Assembly (NCBI GenBank): GCA_938039345.1
Contig: CALHVB010000127.1
Span: 1-12,638, forward strand
DNA length: 12,638 nucleotides
Direction of reading: 5' to 3'
From: an uncultured Sediminicola sp.
GTDB taxonomy: Bacteria; Bacteroidota; Bacteroidia; Flavobacteriales; Flavobacteriaceae
In this document: positions 1 through 8,465 of the stretch, one piece after another
Numbering within the stretch: position 1 is the first letter of the stretch
How the letters are laid out: every line of letters begins with the position of its first letter
Notes under the pieces: generated by a model
The model's input: only the letters and a program-made list of their open reading frames with translations
Told to the model about the DNA's origin: nothing
Database searches by the model: none
Translations under genes and position numbers: made by a program

Positions 1-87
1 GTTGGGAACTGAATAAATAAGAGGCTTTACTCTTTTCTAAGCTTTAATTATAAAATTAAACGCTATGCCGCCCATAGTTTTTAAAAC

Positions 88-130
88 AAAAAAATCGCAA
101 CAAGCTTATATTTAGCTTATTGCGATTTTT
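88..130 (-). terminator. Intrinsic terminator after tRNA-Arg (possibly bidirectional)
   Basis: On the minus strand the arm AATCGCAATAAGCT pairs with AGCTTGTTGCGATT around a short A/T loop, giving a stem of about 14 bp with a single G-T wobble. It is followed by a run of seven T at 94 to 88. It begins about 10 bases past the 3' end of the tRNA, so it should end the yqeY-tRNA transcript. The plus strand also reads into a run of five T (126-130), so it could also stop a convergent transcript from the left. Confidence 0.85.
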
Positions 131-138
131 AAATTTTG

Positions 139-212
139 TGACCTCGACAGGATTCAAACCTGTAACCCTCAGAGCCGAAATCTGATGCGCTATTCAGTTG
201 CGCCACGAGGCC
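139..212 (-). tRNA. tRNA-Arg, anticodon TCG
   Basis: A complete 74-nt cloverleaf can be folded by eye. The acceptor stem GGCCTCG/CGAGGTC has one G-T pair, and the discriminator is A. The D stem is GCGC/GCGC with a nine-base loop. The anticodon stem is TCAGA/TCTGA with loop TTTCGGC, putting TCG at 178-176, which reads CGA and related CGN arginine codons. The variable loop is five bases, and the T stem is ACAGG/CCTGT. CCA is not encoded: the bases after the discriminator are CAAAATTT. U8-A14 and A15-U48 are intact, but position 19 is A (plus-strand 194) and position 56 is U (plus-strand 156) instead of the usual G19 and C56. The gene lies 39 bases after yqeY with no terminator between, so it may be processed from the yqeY transcript. 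Confidence 0.96.
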
Positions 213-251
213 ATTTCATCTCGTTAGAACAAGAGTTTTATTTTTTAATAA

Positions 252-701
252 TTATGTCAATTTAGCCTTTACAATACTAGAAATGGTTTTACCATCTGCT
301 TGCCCAGCCAATTCTTTAGAAACTATACCCATAACCTTACCCATATCTTTCATACCAGCAGCTCCTGTAGCTTCTATAGTTTGTAATACTACTTTCTCTA
401 TTTCTTCTTCTGTAAGTTGCTCTGGTAAAAATTGTTCTATAATTGCTACTTGTTCTAATTCTGGGGCTGCTAAATCTGCTCTACCTTGTTCTGTATATAT
501 AGTGGCGCTATCCTTTCTTTGCTTAACTAGTTTTTGTACTAAGCTAATTTCTGCATCCTCTGACAATTCTTCATTAGAACCGCTTTCTGTTTGCGCTAAT
601 AATATTGCTGATTTTATAGCACGTAATGCTTCTAAAGCTACTTTATCTTTAGCTTTCATTGCTGCCTTCATTTGTTCCATTACTTGTTTCTGTAAACTCA
701 T
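252..701 (-). CDS. YqeY-family protein (GatB/YqeY domain)
   Basis: This is a 149-residue, all-helical-looking cytosolic protein of typical YqeY length. The N-terminal half (about residues 1-65) is charged and helical, with the family's pattern MKAAMKAKDKVALEALRAIK. The C-terminal part carries the family's FLPEQLTEEEIE segment (about 92-103), followed by a G-MKDMGKVMGIV segment and a final GKTISSIVKAKL helix. The family resembles the tail domain of GatB, the tRNA-binding subunit of Asp/Glu-tRNA amidotransferase. No enzymatic activity is established for stand-alone YqeY, so a tRNA-related role is only suggested by homology. The ATG at 701 is preceded by AAAGAT, not a clear ribosome-binding site. 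The gene follows the ftsZ terminator and is followed by a tRNA gene. An adjacent ftsZ-yqeY pair is common in Bacteroidetes. Confidence 0.93.
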   Translation of the reverse strand: MSLQKQVMEQMKAAMKAKDKVALEALRAIKSAILLAQTESGSNEELSEDAEISLVQKLVKQRKDSATIYTEQGRADLAAPELEQVAIIEQFLPEQLTEEEIEKVVLQTIEATGAAGMKDMGKVMGIVSKELAGQADGKTISSIVKAKLT

Positions 702-727
702 ATCTTTATTATTTAGCGAAAACGAAT

Positions 728-764
728 ATAAAAAATAAACCCGAAAACGTTAGCTGTTTTCGGG
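728..764 (-). terminator. Intrinsic terminator downstream of ftsZ
   Basis: On the minus strand CCCGAAAAC (764-756) pairs perfectly with GTTTTCGGG (748-740) around a seven-base loop. The 9-bp stem is followed by a T-rich tract (TTTATTTTTTAT). It lies 27 bases after the ftsZ stop codon and 27 bases before the yqeY start, so it probably marks the end of the division operon. No clear promoter for yqeY is visible between it and the yqeY start, so some readthrough is plausible. Confidence 0.85.
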
Positions 765-790
765 CCTAAAAGTTATTCTAGGATTATTAA

Positions 791-2734
791 TTAATCTACA
801 TTATCATGTAAAAAAGAATTATTAGAACGTAATTGAATATCATCATTACTATCTTCACTAATAGACGTTTTAGATATTTTATTATCTCTCGTATTTTCTT
901 TTAGAGCAATACCCTGCCTTTTATATGCAGGTTCTTTTTCTATTTCGTCTATACTATTTACGTTATTCTGAAATTTATAGTTAAAATCTTTTAGCTTTTT
1001 TCTTCGTTCGTCTGCTCTTTCCTTTAACAACTCTTCTATAGGGCTATCCATAGGATCTAGCTTCTTAGTTTCTACTTCCTCTACGATTTCTTTTTCAACC
1101 GTTTTCTTTTCAAAAACTATTTCTTCTTCAGCTACCTTAGGCTTAACTTCTTCTGTTTGCGATTTAGCTCCGGTAAGTTTGGTTTCTAAATCCATATAGT
1201 CATCTAAACTATATCTTGTTGTTTCTTCTTCCTTGCTATATTCTAAAGTAGGTGTAACTTCTATATGATCTTTTACTTCAATATCATTAATATTCTCTTC
1301 TAAATCAAACGTAACTACATTTTCTTTCTCTGCTTCATTTTCTACTTCAAACAATGGCATATCAAAACTTAAAGCAAACTGATCGTCTTCTATCTTTTTA
1401 TCACTAACAACAACAGGATCTACTACTTCAATATCTTTAATTTTATCATTTGTATTTATAATAATAAAATCGTCTTCGTCTATCGCTTCTGTAGCAAGTA
1501 CTTCCTCATATATTACATTAAAATCTTTAATCTTGTTTGTAGTAGGAATTAAATTGGAAGGTTTTTCTGTTTCCTCTTCGATTAAAGTATGCTTTATAAT
1601 CTCTGGAGCTGGAATTACTTTTTCTTCCTCTTCTAATGTATGTATTATATTTTTTGTTGGAGGAGATACCAAAACTTGCTCTGCTTTTTGATTTTCTTCT
1701 AGTGTATGTATTATTTTTTTAGATTCGGTATTTACAATTTCATCTTGCTGATCAACATCAAAACCCGTAGCAATAACAGTAACAGCTATTGCTTCTCCTA
1801 AGTTTTCGTCTTCGCCAACACCCATAATAATATTAGCTCCATGACCTGCTTCTGCTTGTATATGATCATTAATTTCGCCTATTTCATCTATTGTTATTTC
1901 TTGTGAACCAGACACAATAAGTAACAATACATTTTTAGCTCCTGTAATTTTATTATCATTTAATAATGGAGAATCTAAAGCTTTCATAATAGCTTCGTGC
2001 GCTCTTGCAGAACCAGATGCAGATGCAGAACCCATAATAGCTGTACCACTATTAGATAGTACTGTTTTAGCATCACGTAAATCTATATTTTGTGTATAGT
2101 GATGCGTAATTACCTCTGCAATACCTTTTGCTGCCGTTGCTAATACTTCATCTGCTTTAGAGAAACCTGCTTTAAAACCAAGGTTACCGTATACTTCTCT
2201 AAGTTTGTTGTTATTGATTACAATTAAAGAATCTACATTCTTTCTTAATTTTTCCATTCCGGCATGCGCTTGTTCTCCACGCATTTTGCCTTCGAACAAA
2301 AACGGAATAGTAACAATCCCAACAGTAAGAATATCCATTTCTTTGGCTTGCTTAGCAATAACAGGAGCCGCACCAGTTCCTGTACCACCACCCATACCAG
2401 CAGTAATAAATACCATTTTGGTATTAGTACCTAACATACTCTTGATATCTTCTGTACTTTCTATAGCTGCTTGCTCTCCTACTTCAGGGTTGGCACCAGC
2501 ACCTAATCCTTCTGTTAAAGAAACTCCTAATTGAATTTTATTAGGAACTGAACTATTTTGAAGCGCTTGTGCATCTGTATTACAAATAACAAAATCTACT
2601 CCTTTAATTCCTGCTTGGAACATGTGATTTATGGCATTACTACCACCACCACCTACACCAATGACTTTTATGACATTGCTTTGATTTTTGGGCAAATCAA
2701 ACGAAATACTTTCAAATTCGGTGTTCTTACTCAT
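791..2734 (-). CDS. ftsZ: Cell division protein FtsZ with a very long acidic C-terminal linker
   Basis: Tubulin-like GTPase that polymerises under the membrane at mid-cell and organises the septal wall machinery. The globular domain covers about residues 18-330. It contains GVGGGGSNAI (26-35), the tubulin signature GGGTGTG (115-121) and the catalytic T7 loop NIDLRD (216-221), which completes the GTPase site of the neighbouring subunit. The rest is unlike E. coli FtsZ (383 aa). A highly charged, mostly acidic linker of about 240 residues starts near 332 and includes three I-I-x-HTL-E-E repeats (339-388). It is followed by a helical, basic-acidic segment (about 561-607) with the Bacteroidetes-like motif EPAYKRQG, and then a divergent tip, SNNSFLHDNVD. 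A long linker is usual in Flavobacteria. The ATG at 2734 fits the flavobacterial N-terminus SFDLPKNQSNVIKV. The gap to ftsA is 42 bases, with no evident terminator. Confidence 0.98.
   Translation of the reverse strand: MSKNTEFESISFDLPKNQSNVIKVIGVGGGGSNAINHMFQAGIKGVDFVICNTDAQALQNSSVPNKIQLGVSLTEGLGAGANPEVGEQAAIESTEDIKSMLGTNTKMVFITAGMGGGTGTGAAPVIAKQAKEMDILTVGIVTIPFLFEGKMRGEQAHAGMEKLRKNVDSLIVINNNKLREVYGNLGFKAGFSKADEVLATAAKGIAEVITHHYTQNIDLRDAKTVLSNSGTAIMGSASASGSARAHEAIMKALDSPLLNDNKITGAKNVLLLIVSGSQEITIDEIGEINDHIQAEAGHGANIIMGVGEDENLGEAIAVTVIATGFDVDQQDEIVNTESKKIIHTLEENQKAEQVLVSPPTKNIIHTLEEEEKVIPAPEIIKHTLIEEETEKPSNLIPTTNKIKDFNVIYEEVLATEAIDEDDFIIINTNDKIKDIEVVDPVVVSDKKIEDDQFALSFDMPLFEVENEAEKENVVTFDLEENINDIEVKDHIEVTPTLEYSKEEETTRYSLDDYMDLETKLTGAKSQTEEVKPKVAEEEIVFEKKTVEKEIVEEVETKKLDPMDSPIEELLKERADERRKKLKDFNYKFQNNVNSIDEIEKEPAYKRQGIALKENTRDNKISKTSISEDSNDDIQLRSNNSFLHDNVD
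1571..1720 (-). repeat. Three I-I-x-HTL-E-E repeats inside the FtsZ linker
   Basis: FtsZ residues 339-388 read KKIIHTLEEN, then KNIIHTLEEEE, then EIIKHTLIEEE, with the HTL cores at residues 343, 365 and 382 (spacings of 22 and 17). At DNA level the first two copies are close to identical over about 25 bases (plus strand near 1636-1660 and 1696-1720), which suggests duplication within the linker. The third copy has diverged. Confidence 0.8.
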
Positions 2735-2776
2735 ACAATACGTATTATCTGGTTCTACTATATATATTTTTATGCG

Positions 2777-4111
2777 TTATTCTGCATTATCTAAAAAATC
2801 TTTCAATTTCTCTGACCATTTGTCAAGAATGGATTTTCGCTCTTTTCTTACGGGTTGTTGTACTACTGTATCTGCTTCATTAGCATCAGAAACAGCATTA
2901 CTCTCTTCTGCTACTATTTCTTCTTCGCTTTCTATTGCTTTATTTTTTGCACTAGTTTCTATAGCATTCATTAATAATCCTACTGCTGTAGCATATAAAG
3001 GGCTTGCTATCTCTTCATCTGAATCTCCTGCTAAGTGCTCATTAGGATATCCTATCCTGGTATCCATTCCTGTAATATATTCTACTAACTGTTTTAAGTG
3101 TTTTAACTGACTTCCACCTCCTGTTAAAACAATACCTGCTATTAGTTTTTTCTTTTGATCATCGTGTCCGTAATTTTTTATTTCTACGTACACTTGCTCT
3201 ATAATTTCTACTACTCTAGCATGAATTACCTTAGAAAGGTTTTTTAAGGTAATTTCTTTAGGTTCTCTTCCTCTTAAGCCTGGAATAGACACTATTTCGT
3301 TATCCTTATTTTCTCCTGGCCATGCCGAACCAAATTTTATTTTTAATAATTCAGCTTGCTTTTCTATAATAGAACAACCTTCCTTTATATCTTCGGTAAT
3401 AATATTTCCTCCAAAAGGAATTACAGCTGTATGCCTTATGATACCATCTTTAAAGATTGCTAAATCGGTAGTACCACCACCTATATCTATTAAGGCTACT
3501 CCTGCTTCTTTTTCTTCCTGACTTAATACTGCATTTGCAGAAGCTAAAGGTTCTAAGGTTATACTGGCTAAATCTAAACCGGCACTTTTAATACATCTGC
3601 CTATATTCTTAATAGATGATACTTGCCCTACTACTACATGGAAATTAGCTTCTAATCTTCCGCCATACATTCCAATAGGCTGTTTTATTTCTGCCTGACC
3701 ATCTACCTTATATTCTTGTGGTAATACATGAATAATTTCTTCGCCTGGCAACATCACAAGTTTATATACTTGGTTGCACAGCTTATCTAAATCATCATCA
3801 TTAATTACTTCTTCTGAATTAGCTCTAGTAATATAATCGCTATGCTGTAAACTTCTAATATGTTGCCCTGCAATACCTACTACTACTGACCCAATTTTTA
3901 ATCCGCAATTAGATTCTGCTTCTTCTATAGCTTGTTGTATAGATTTTATGGTTTGGGTAATATTATTAACCACACCACGGTGCACTCCTAAACTTTTAGA
4001 TCTGCCTATTCCTAAAACCTCTATTTTACCATATTCGTTTTCCTTACCAATAATGGCTACAATCTTAGTGGTTCCTATGTCTAACCCAACTGAATAATTA
4101 GCTTGTTCCAT
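2777..4111 (-). CDS. ftsA: Cell division protein FtsA
   Basis: Actin-like ATPase of 444 residues that tethers FtsZ filaments to the cytoplasmic membrane and recruits later division proteins. The phosphate-1 motif is at the N-terminus (GLDIGTTK, about 9-16), the phosphate-2 motif is LIDIGGGTTDLAIF (about 208-221), and the adenosine motif is VLTGGGSQL (about 329-337). The 1C-type subdomain lies between about 85 and 165. After a variable acidic stretch (about 390-415) the protein ends in a basic, amphipathic helix, KSILDKWSEKLKDFL, which is the expected membrane-targeting sequence. The ATG at 4111 is three bases after the ftsQ stop codon, so the two are probably translationally coupled. ftsZ follows directly, as in most dcw clusters. 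Confidence 0.98.
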   Translation of the reverse strand: MEQANYSVGLDIGTTKIVAIIGKENEYGKIEVLGIGRSKSLGVHRGVVNNITQTIKSIQQAIEEAESNCGLKIGSVVVGIAGQHIRSLQHSDYITRANSEEVINDDDLDKLCNQVYKLVMLPGEEIIHVLPQEYKVDGQAEIKQPIGMYGGRLEANFHVVVGQVSSIKNIGRCIKSAGLDLASITLEPLASANAVLSQEEKEAGVALIDIGGGTTDLAIFKDGIIRHTAVIPFGGNIITEDIKEGCSIIEKQAELLKIKFGSAWPGENKDNEIVSIPGLRGREPKEITLKNLSKVIHARVVEIIEQVYVEIKNYGHDDQKKKLIAGIVLTGGGSQLKHLKQLVEYITGMDTRIGYPNEHLAGDSDEEIASPLYATAVGLLMNAIETSAKNKAIESEEEIVAEESNAVSDANEADTVVQQPVRKERKSILDKWSEKLKDFLDNAE

Positions 4112-4114
4112 AAT

Positions 4115-4834
4115 TTATATTTTGGTGCACACTACCTGATTATTATATTCTAAGCTTACGCTATTATAGTCATCCAAAGTATTATCTTTTATTGCTTTGG
4201 TATAAAAAGCCCTAAAATTTGTGAACTTTTTTTCTAAATCGTTTACCCCTCCTAGATGTACTACAAAATCATCCATTCGGAATTTTAATTGATACTTATT
4301 ATTTTCTTTTATATGTATTCCGATAACATTTTTTCTTAAAAAACTATCGTTGTTAATATATTTTAAAATAACATAGATATCTTCTAAACTTTCCCCCGTT
4401 ATATTTCCTGTAATAATTGGAACTCTAGCTGAGTGATTTTTAGATAAAGGCATTCTTTCTCCATCATCATCTAGATAAAATCTTTCCTTGCCTTCAACTC
4501 TCGCTATTGGTTTACGCTGTTCAATTTTTGACGTAAGTTGTCCATTTACAGTAAGATAAACTTGGGAACTTTTTACCATAGCGTTGGATGCAATTACCTT
4601 TTCTATGTTATTCAAATCTAATTTTTCTTTGGCTATGTTTTTAACCTTGCCGTAATTTTGTATTAACAATTTATTAACCGTTTCCTGTGTTACGTAAATC
4701 CCCTGATTACCAATAAATTGAATATGATGCTCTTTTACTTCTTTTTTTTCGCTTCTATAGTTAGAAAAAGAATAAAGACCTATTACCAAAAGTAACAGCA
4801 CTACCATTTTTATGTAGTTCCAATTAAATTTCAT
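4115..4834 (-). CDS. ftsQ: Cell division protein FtsQ (DivIB family)
   Basis: Bitopic membrane protein of the divisome, 239 residues from the chosen start. A short cytoplasmic N-terminus is followed by one membrane helix (about residues 9-23, MVVLLLLVIGLYSF), then a POTRA-like region (about 35-105, beginning HIQFIGNQGIYV) and a beta-rich domain with the family's RKPIARV and FYLDDDGERMPLS segments. Identification relies on these and on its place between murC and ftsA. The frame also opens two codons earlier with a TTG at 4840; I chose the ATG at 4834, which gives MKFNWNYIK and overlaps the end of murC by 11 bases. FtsQ sequences diverge quickly, so similarity outside the family is expected to be low. 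No ddl gene lies between murC and ftsQ, unlike E. coli. Confidence 0.92.
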   Translation of the reverse strand: MKFNWNYIKMVVLLLLVIGLYSFSNYRSEKKEVKEHHIQFIGNQGIYVTQETVNKLLIQNYGKVKNIAKEKLDLNNIEKVIASNAMVKSSQVYLTVNGQLTSKIEQRKPIARVEGKERFYLDDDGERMPLSKNHSARVPIITGNITGESLEDIYVILKYINNDSFLRKNVIGIHIKENNKYQLKFRMDDFVVHLGGVNDLEKKFTNFRAFYTKAIKDNTLDDYNSVSLEYNNQVVCTKI

Positions 4835-6176
4835 AAGCAAATTCTTTTTCTATTTTTAATACTTCTAAACCTATATCTCCTGCCCCCATTGTAACCAAAA
4901 CCTCAGGGTTTATTTCTTTAATTTCTTTTATTAAGCTTGATTTTTCTATAACTTTTTTATTCGTATTCTTTATTTTACCCAATAACCATTCTGAAGTTAC
5001 GCCCGCTATTGGTTTTTCTCTTGCAGGATATATATCTAACAACAAAACAGCATCAAACTGTGCTAAACTTGTAGCAAAATCTTCTATAAAATCTTTTGTT
5101 CTAGAAAATAAATGTGGCTGAAAAACTGCCAATACTTTTTTATTAGGATGCATTTCTTCTACAGCACTATAAACTGCATTTATTTCTGTTGGATGGTGTG
5201 CATAATCATCTATAAAAATAAAATTATCTTCTTTTATTCTATAGGTAAAACGACGTTGCACACCTTTAAAAGTACCTAGAGCTTGGGCAATGCGATCAGG
5301 TGGGGACCCAATTTGCATTGCCATTGCAAAAGCTACTAGCCCGTTTAACAAATTGTGTTTACCCGGTTTGTTAAACGTTACCCCTTTAAAAACTTCACTA
5401 GGGGTTTCCAAATCAAAAATGTAGGCACCGTGTTCTATCTTTAAATTTCGAATGCAATAATCCGAATTATCTTCTATACCATAAGTAATACCATTAAGCG
5501 GCAAACCATTTTTAACAAACAACTTTCCGTTTGGTTTTACTTTACTTGCAAATTCTTTAAAGGATTTTTCTATCTCATCGCTTGTACCATAAATATCTAA
5601 ATGATCTGCATCCATAGATGTTACACAAGCTACATCTGGTGAAAGCTGTAAAAAAGAGCGATCAAACTCATCTGCTTCTACCACAGAATAAGCTGTTCCT
5701 TCTAATAAAAAATTACTATTAAAATCTTCCGATATACCTCCTAAAAAGGCCGTTATTGGCGTTCCAGATTCTTTTAACAAATGCGCCAAAATACTAGAAG
5801 TTGTTGTTTTTCCATGCGTTCCTGCTACAGCAAAACAAAAAGTATCTTGCGTTACTATGCCTAAAACCTCGGAGCGTTTTTTTACCGTAAAGCCATTATC
5901 TAAAAAATAATTAAATTCCGTATGCTCTTTGGGTATTGCCGGCGTATACACTACTAAGGTAGTAGCCTTATTTAAATAATTTTCAGTAATTAATTTTACA
6001 TCATCTGTGTAATGAATATGAATTCCAGAACCACTTAACTCTTTGGTTAAAGGTGTTTCTGTTTTATCATAACCAGCTACTTCTTTATCAATAAATTTAA
6101 AATAACGAGCCAAAGCAGACATTCCTATGCCTCCTATACCAACAAAATAAACGTTATGTATTTCTTTTAAATTCAT
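4824..6176 (-). CDS. murC: UDP-N-acetylmuramate--L-alanine ligase MurC
   Basis: Cytosolic Mur ligase of 450 residues that adds L-alanine to UDP-MurNAc using ATP, the first amino acid of the stem peptide. The N-terminal nucleotide-sugar domain starts with [13 protein letters not shown] (11-23). The ATP-binding P-loop is GTHGKTTT (119-126), where the histidine is typical of MurC. Further family motifs are [11 protein letters not shown] and DADHLDIYG in the central domain, then [10 protein letters not shown] and FQPHLFSRT in the C-terminal domain. Length is close to the family norm. The ATG overlaps the TGA of murG as ATGA (6173-6176), a standard coupled arrangement, and the 3' end overlaps ftsQ. 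No internal disruption is visible. Confidence 0.98.
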   Translation of the reverse strand: MNLKEIHNVYFVGIGGIGMSALARYFKFIDKEVAGYDKTETPLTKELSGSGIHIHYTDDVKLITENYLNKATTLVVYTPAIPKEHTEFNYFLDNGFTVKKRSEVLGIVTQDTFCFAVAGTHGKTTTSSILAHLLKESGTPITAFLGGISEDFNSNFLLEGTAYSVVEADEFDRSFLQLSPDVACVTSMDADHLDIYGTSDEIEKSFKEFASKVKPNGKLFVKNGLPLNGITYGIEDNSDYCIRNLKIEHGAYIFDLETPSEVFKGVTFNKPGKHNLLNGLVAFAMAMQIGSPPDRIAQALGTFKGVQRRFTYRIKEDNFIFIDDYAHHPTEINAVYSAVEEMHPNKKVLAVFQPHLFSRTKDFIEDFATSLAQFDAVLLLDIYPAREKPIAGVTSEWLLGKIKNTNKKVIEKSSLIKEIKEINPEVLVTMGAGDIGLEVLKIEKEFAYEI

Positions 6177-7267
6177 TTACTTTCTAATAATTTTTCAATC
6201 TCATCAGCAATATCTTTTGTGGCATTTGGCATTGCTAATTTTTTTATATTAACTGATAATTCTTCTTGTTTTTCTTTTGATTTAAATACCTCTAAAAAAA
6301 CAGTTTCAAAAGTTTCTGCTATATCTTTTTCCTTAATTAAAACTGCTGCATTTTCTTGTTCCAATGCTTTTGCATTTTTAGTTTGATGGTCTTCTGCTAC
6401 ATTAGGCGATGGAATAAATAATACTGGTTTCCCTACAATACATAACTCCGATACAGAACCTGCTCCTGCCCTAGAAATAATAATATCTGCTACACTATAG
6501 GCATAGTCCATCCTATTTAAGAAATCATATACTTTTACCGTTTCCGAATTGTATTTTTTATAGGTCTCGTAATATAATTTACCACACTGCCATACTACCT
6601 GAATACGATTAGCTATAAAAAAAGGAAGATGCCTTTCTACCAATTCATTAATTCTCTTAGCCCCTAAACTCCCTCCTAAAATTAACAGCACTGACTTATC
6701 TGACTTTAATTCAAAAAATTGATAAGCCCCCTCTTTATTTGTGGCACTTCTAATTAAATCTCCACGAACGGGGTTTCCTGTTTTTATAATTTTATCGGCA
6801 GGAAAAAACTGCTCCATACCATCATAAGCAACACATATTTTCTTTACTTTATTTGCTAGTAATTTATTGGTAATACCTGCATAAGAGTTTTGCTCTTGCA
6901 AAACACAAGGAATATTTTTTTGCGATGCAATTTTTAAAAGTGGTCCACTAGCAAATCCGCCAGTGCCTATTACAACATCTGGTTTAAATTTTGCTACTAT
7001 GCCTCGGGCTTTTATCAAACTACTTATTAGTTTAAATGGAAACATTAAGTTTTTTAATGTAAGCTTTCGCTGTAAGCCACTTATCCAAAGTCCTTCTATT
7101 TTATATCCTGCTTGCGGCACCTTTTCCATTTCCATGCGGTCTTTTGCCCCAACAAATAAAATTTCAGCTTCTGGGAAGCGTTTCTTTAGTTCATTAGCTA
7201 TAGCAACTGCCGGATAAATGTGTCCGCCTGTACCTCCACCAGATAATATAAATTTATAATTGTCCAC
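6173..7267 (-). CDS. murG: MurG, lipid II-forming N-acetylglucosaminyltransferase
   Basis: Membrane-associated GT-B glycosyltransferase of 364 residues that transfers GlcNAc from UDP-GlcNAc to lipid I, giving lipid II on the inner face of the membrane. The N-terminal lipid-acceptor domain has the glycine loop [12 protein letters not shown] (9-20) and GTGGFASGP. The C-terminal domain has [10 protein letters not shown], the donor-binding [11 protein letters not shown] segment and [12 protein letters not shown]. The start codon is GTG at 7267. An in-frame TAA lies immediately upstream of it, so the frame cannot extend further, and the next codons give the usual [11 protein letters not shown] start. 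The gene overlaps the end of ftsW by 14 bases and ends in an ATGA overlap with murC, so its translation is likely coupled on both sides. Confidence 0.98.
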   Translation of the reverse strand: MDNYKFILSGGGTGGHIYPAVAIANELKKRFPEAEILFVGAKDRMEMEKVPQAGYKIEGLWISGLQRKLTLKNLMFPFKLISSLIKARGIVAKFKPDVVIGTGGFASGPLLKIASQKNIPCVLQEQNSYAGITNKLLANKVKKICVAYDGMEQFFPADKIIKTGNPVRGDLIRSATNKEGAYQFFELKSDKSVLLILGGSLGAKRINELVERHLPFFIANRIQVVWQCGKLYYETYKKYNSETVKVYDFLNRMDYAYSVADIIISRAGAGSVSELCIVGKPVLFIPSPNVAEDHQTKNAKALEQENAAVLIKEKDIAETFETVFLEVFKSKEKQEELSVNIKKLAMPNATKDIADEIEKLLESK

Positions 7268-8462
7268 TTAATACTTCTAAAGGGTTTGTTGTTTCATCAT
7301 CATCTATAATATCATCTTCTACTGGCTCTCTATTATTTTTATTACTTGCGCTTAATACCACACCAATAGCCATACACGTCATCCAAGTAGAAGTTCCGCC
7401 GCTACTTATTAATGGTAATGTTTGCCCTGTTACAGGAAACAATTCTACCGCAACTGCCATATTTATGAATGCCTGAAAAACAATAGGTAAGCCTACTCCT
7501 AATACTAATAATTTTCCAAAAACTGTTTCACCGCCATTAGCTACCACCACAATTCTAAATAAGAGTAATAGGTAAAAAAACATTAGAACAAAGCCCCCTA
7601 CCAATCCGTATTCCTCAATAATAATAGCATATATAAAATCTGATGAGCTTTGCGGTAAAAAATTCTTCATTACACTTTTACCTGCCCCATTTCCCACAAT
7701 ACCTCCAGTTGCTATGGCTATTTTTGCTTTTTCTATTTGATAATCGGACTCTGAATCTTCACCATTGGTAAAACTTTCTATCCTACTTACCCAAGTATCT
7801 ACACGGTTAGGAAATACATCTGGAAATGCTTTTGCTGTTAAAATAAAAAGGGTTAAAAATAAAATTCCAGCTCCTACAATTCCCAATAAATATTTTATAG
7901 GATAACCTCCTATAAAACACAACACCAATACCATAAAAAATATAATAGCAGCTGTAGAAAAATTAGCTGGTAGTATAAGCACTAAAACCAAAAACACAGG
8001 CAACCATAGAGGTAAAATACTTTGTTTAAAAGTAATAGTCTGGTCTTTAATTTTACTTAAATATCTTGCCACATAAATCATTAACACTACAGATGCCAAA
8101 TTAGAAGTCTGAAACGTAAAACCTACTAAAGGCAAACGTATCCAACGACTTGCATTTGCACCTCCGATTGTAGTTCCTTGTGCCAATGTATACACCAACA
8201 ACAGCAATACTACGGGCATTGCTATAATAGATAAGCCTTTAAAAAAGTGAGTAGGAATTTTATGTACACCATAGATAATTCCGAAACCTAAAAACAATAA
8301 TAAAGCATGCTTTACCAGATGCCCAATAGTTGTTCCATTACCAACTACATATACCAAATTACTACTGGCACTATATACTGGCAAAAAAGAAAACAAGGCC
8401 AATAGAGCCACAACACCCCAAATAGCTTTATCCCCTTTAATATTTTCGAAAAACTGTGTCAC
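7254..8462 (-). CDS. ftsW: Septal SEDS glycosyltransferase FtsW
   Basis: Multi-pass membrane protein of 402 residues in the SEDS family, which polymerises lipid II into glycan strands at the septum with a partner class B transpeptidase. Several hydrophobic segments are evident, starting near residue 14. Family motifs include [12 protein letters not shown] (100-111), [14 protein letters not shown] (241-254) and [16 protein letters not shown]. Its Asp275 matches the catalytic Asp position of SEDS enzymes. [15 protein letters not shown] (344-358) lies near the C-terminus. It is called FtsW and not RodA because of its place between murD and murG. A short acidic tail (about 378-392) follows the last membrane helix. 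The start codon is GTG at 8462, three bases after the murD stop, with an in-frame TAA two codons upstream, so no longer start is possible. Confidence 0.96.
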   Translation of the reverse strand: MTQFFENIKGDKAIWGVVALLALFSFLPVYSASSNLVYVVGNGTTIGHLVKHALLLFLGFGIIYGVHKIPTHFFKGLSIIAMPVVLLLLVYTLAQGTTIGGANASRWIRLPLVGFTFQTSNLASVVLMIYVARYLSKIKDQTITFKQSILPLWLPVFLVLVLILPANFSTAAIIFFMVLVLCFIGGYPIKYLLGIVGAGILFLTLFILTAKAFPDVFPNRVDTWVSRIESFTNGEDSESDYQIEKAKIAIATGGIVGNGAGKSVMKNFLPQSSSDFIYAIIIEEYGLVGGFVLMFFYLLLLFRIVVVANGGETVFGKLLVLGVGLPIVFQAFINMAVAVELFPVTGQTLPLISSGGTSTWMTCMAIGVVLSASNKNNREPVEDDIIDDDETTNPLEVLSGQL

Positions 8463-8465
8463 TTC

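Noticed and set aside
19..60. Small hairpins at the left edge (AAGAG/CTCTT at 19-34, and an AT-only inverted repeat at 43-60)
   Set aside because: The stems are five to seven weak pairs. They could serve a plus-strand gene ending left of the window, but nothing of that gene can be seen, and such AT palindromes are common by chance in AT-rich DNA.
37..75. Minus-strand mini-ORF of 12 codons starting with ATG at 75
   Set aside because: It lies after the tRNA terminator, is very short, and has no supporting signal.
723..730. TATATTCG before yqeY as a -7 promoter element
   Set aside because: It differs from TAnnTTTG, and no TTG occurs at the right distance upstream; it also lies in the terminator T-tract.
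283..738. Plus-strand open frame of 151 codons opposite yqeY
   Set aside because: It is the antisense shadow of yqeY. Its Ser/Cys-rich protein has no recognisable domain and it runs through the terminator hairpin. Other plus-strand frames near 2205-2534, 2558-2794, 2688-3110, 6963-7217, 9454-9729 and 10336-10533 were rejected for the same reason.
2735..2776. Palindrome AATACGTATT in the ftsA-ftsZ gap as a possible operator or promoter
   Set aside because: It is short and AT-rich, close to the ftsZ start, with no -33 partner. A separate ftsZ promoter is possible but cannot be supported.
4835..4840. TTG start for ftsQ two codons upstream of the ATG
   Set aside because: ATG at 4834 is the stronger codon and gives a normal N-terminus. 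The TTG would add only two residues and a longer overlap with murC.
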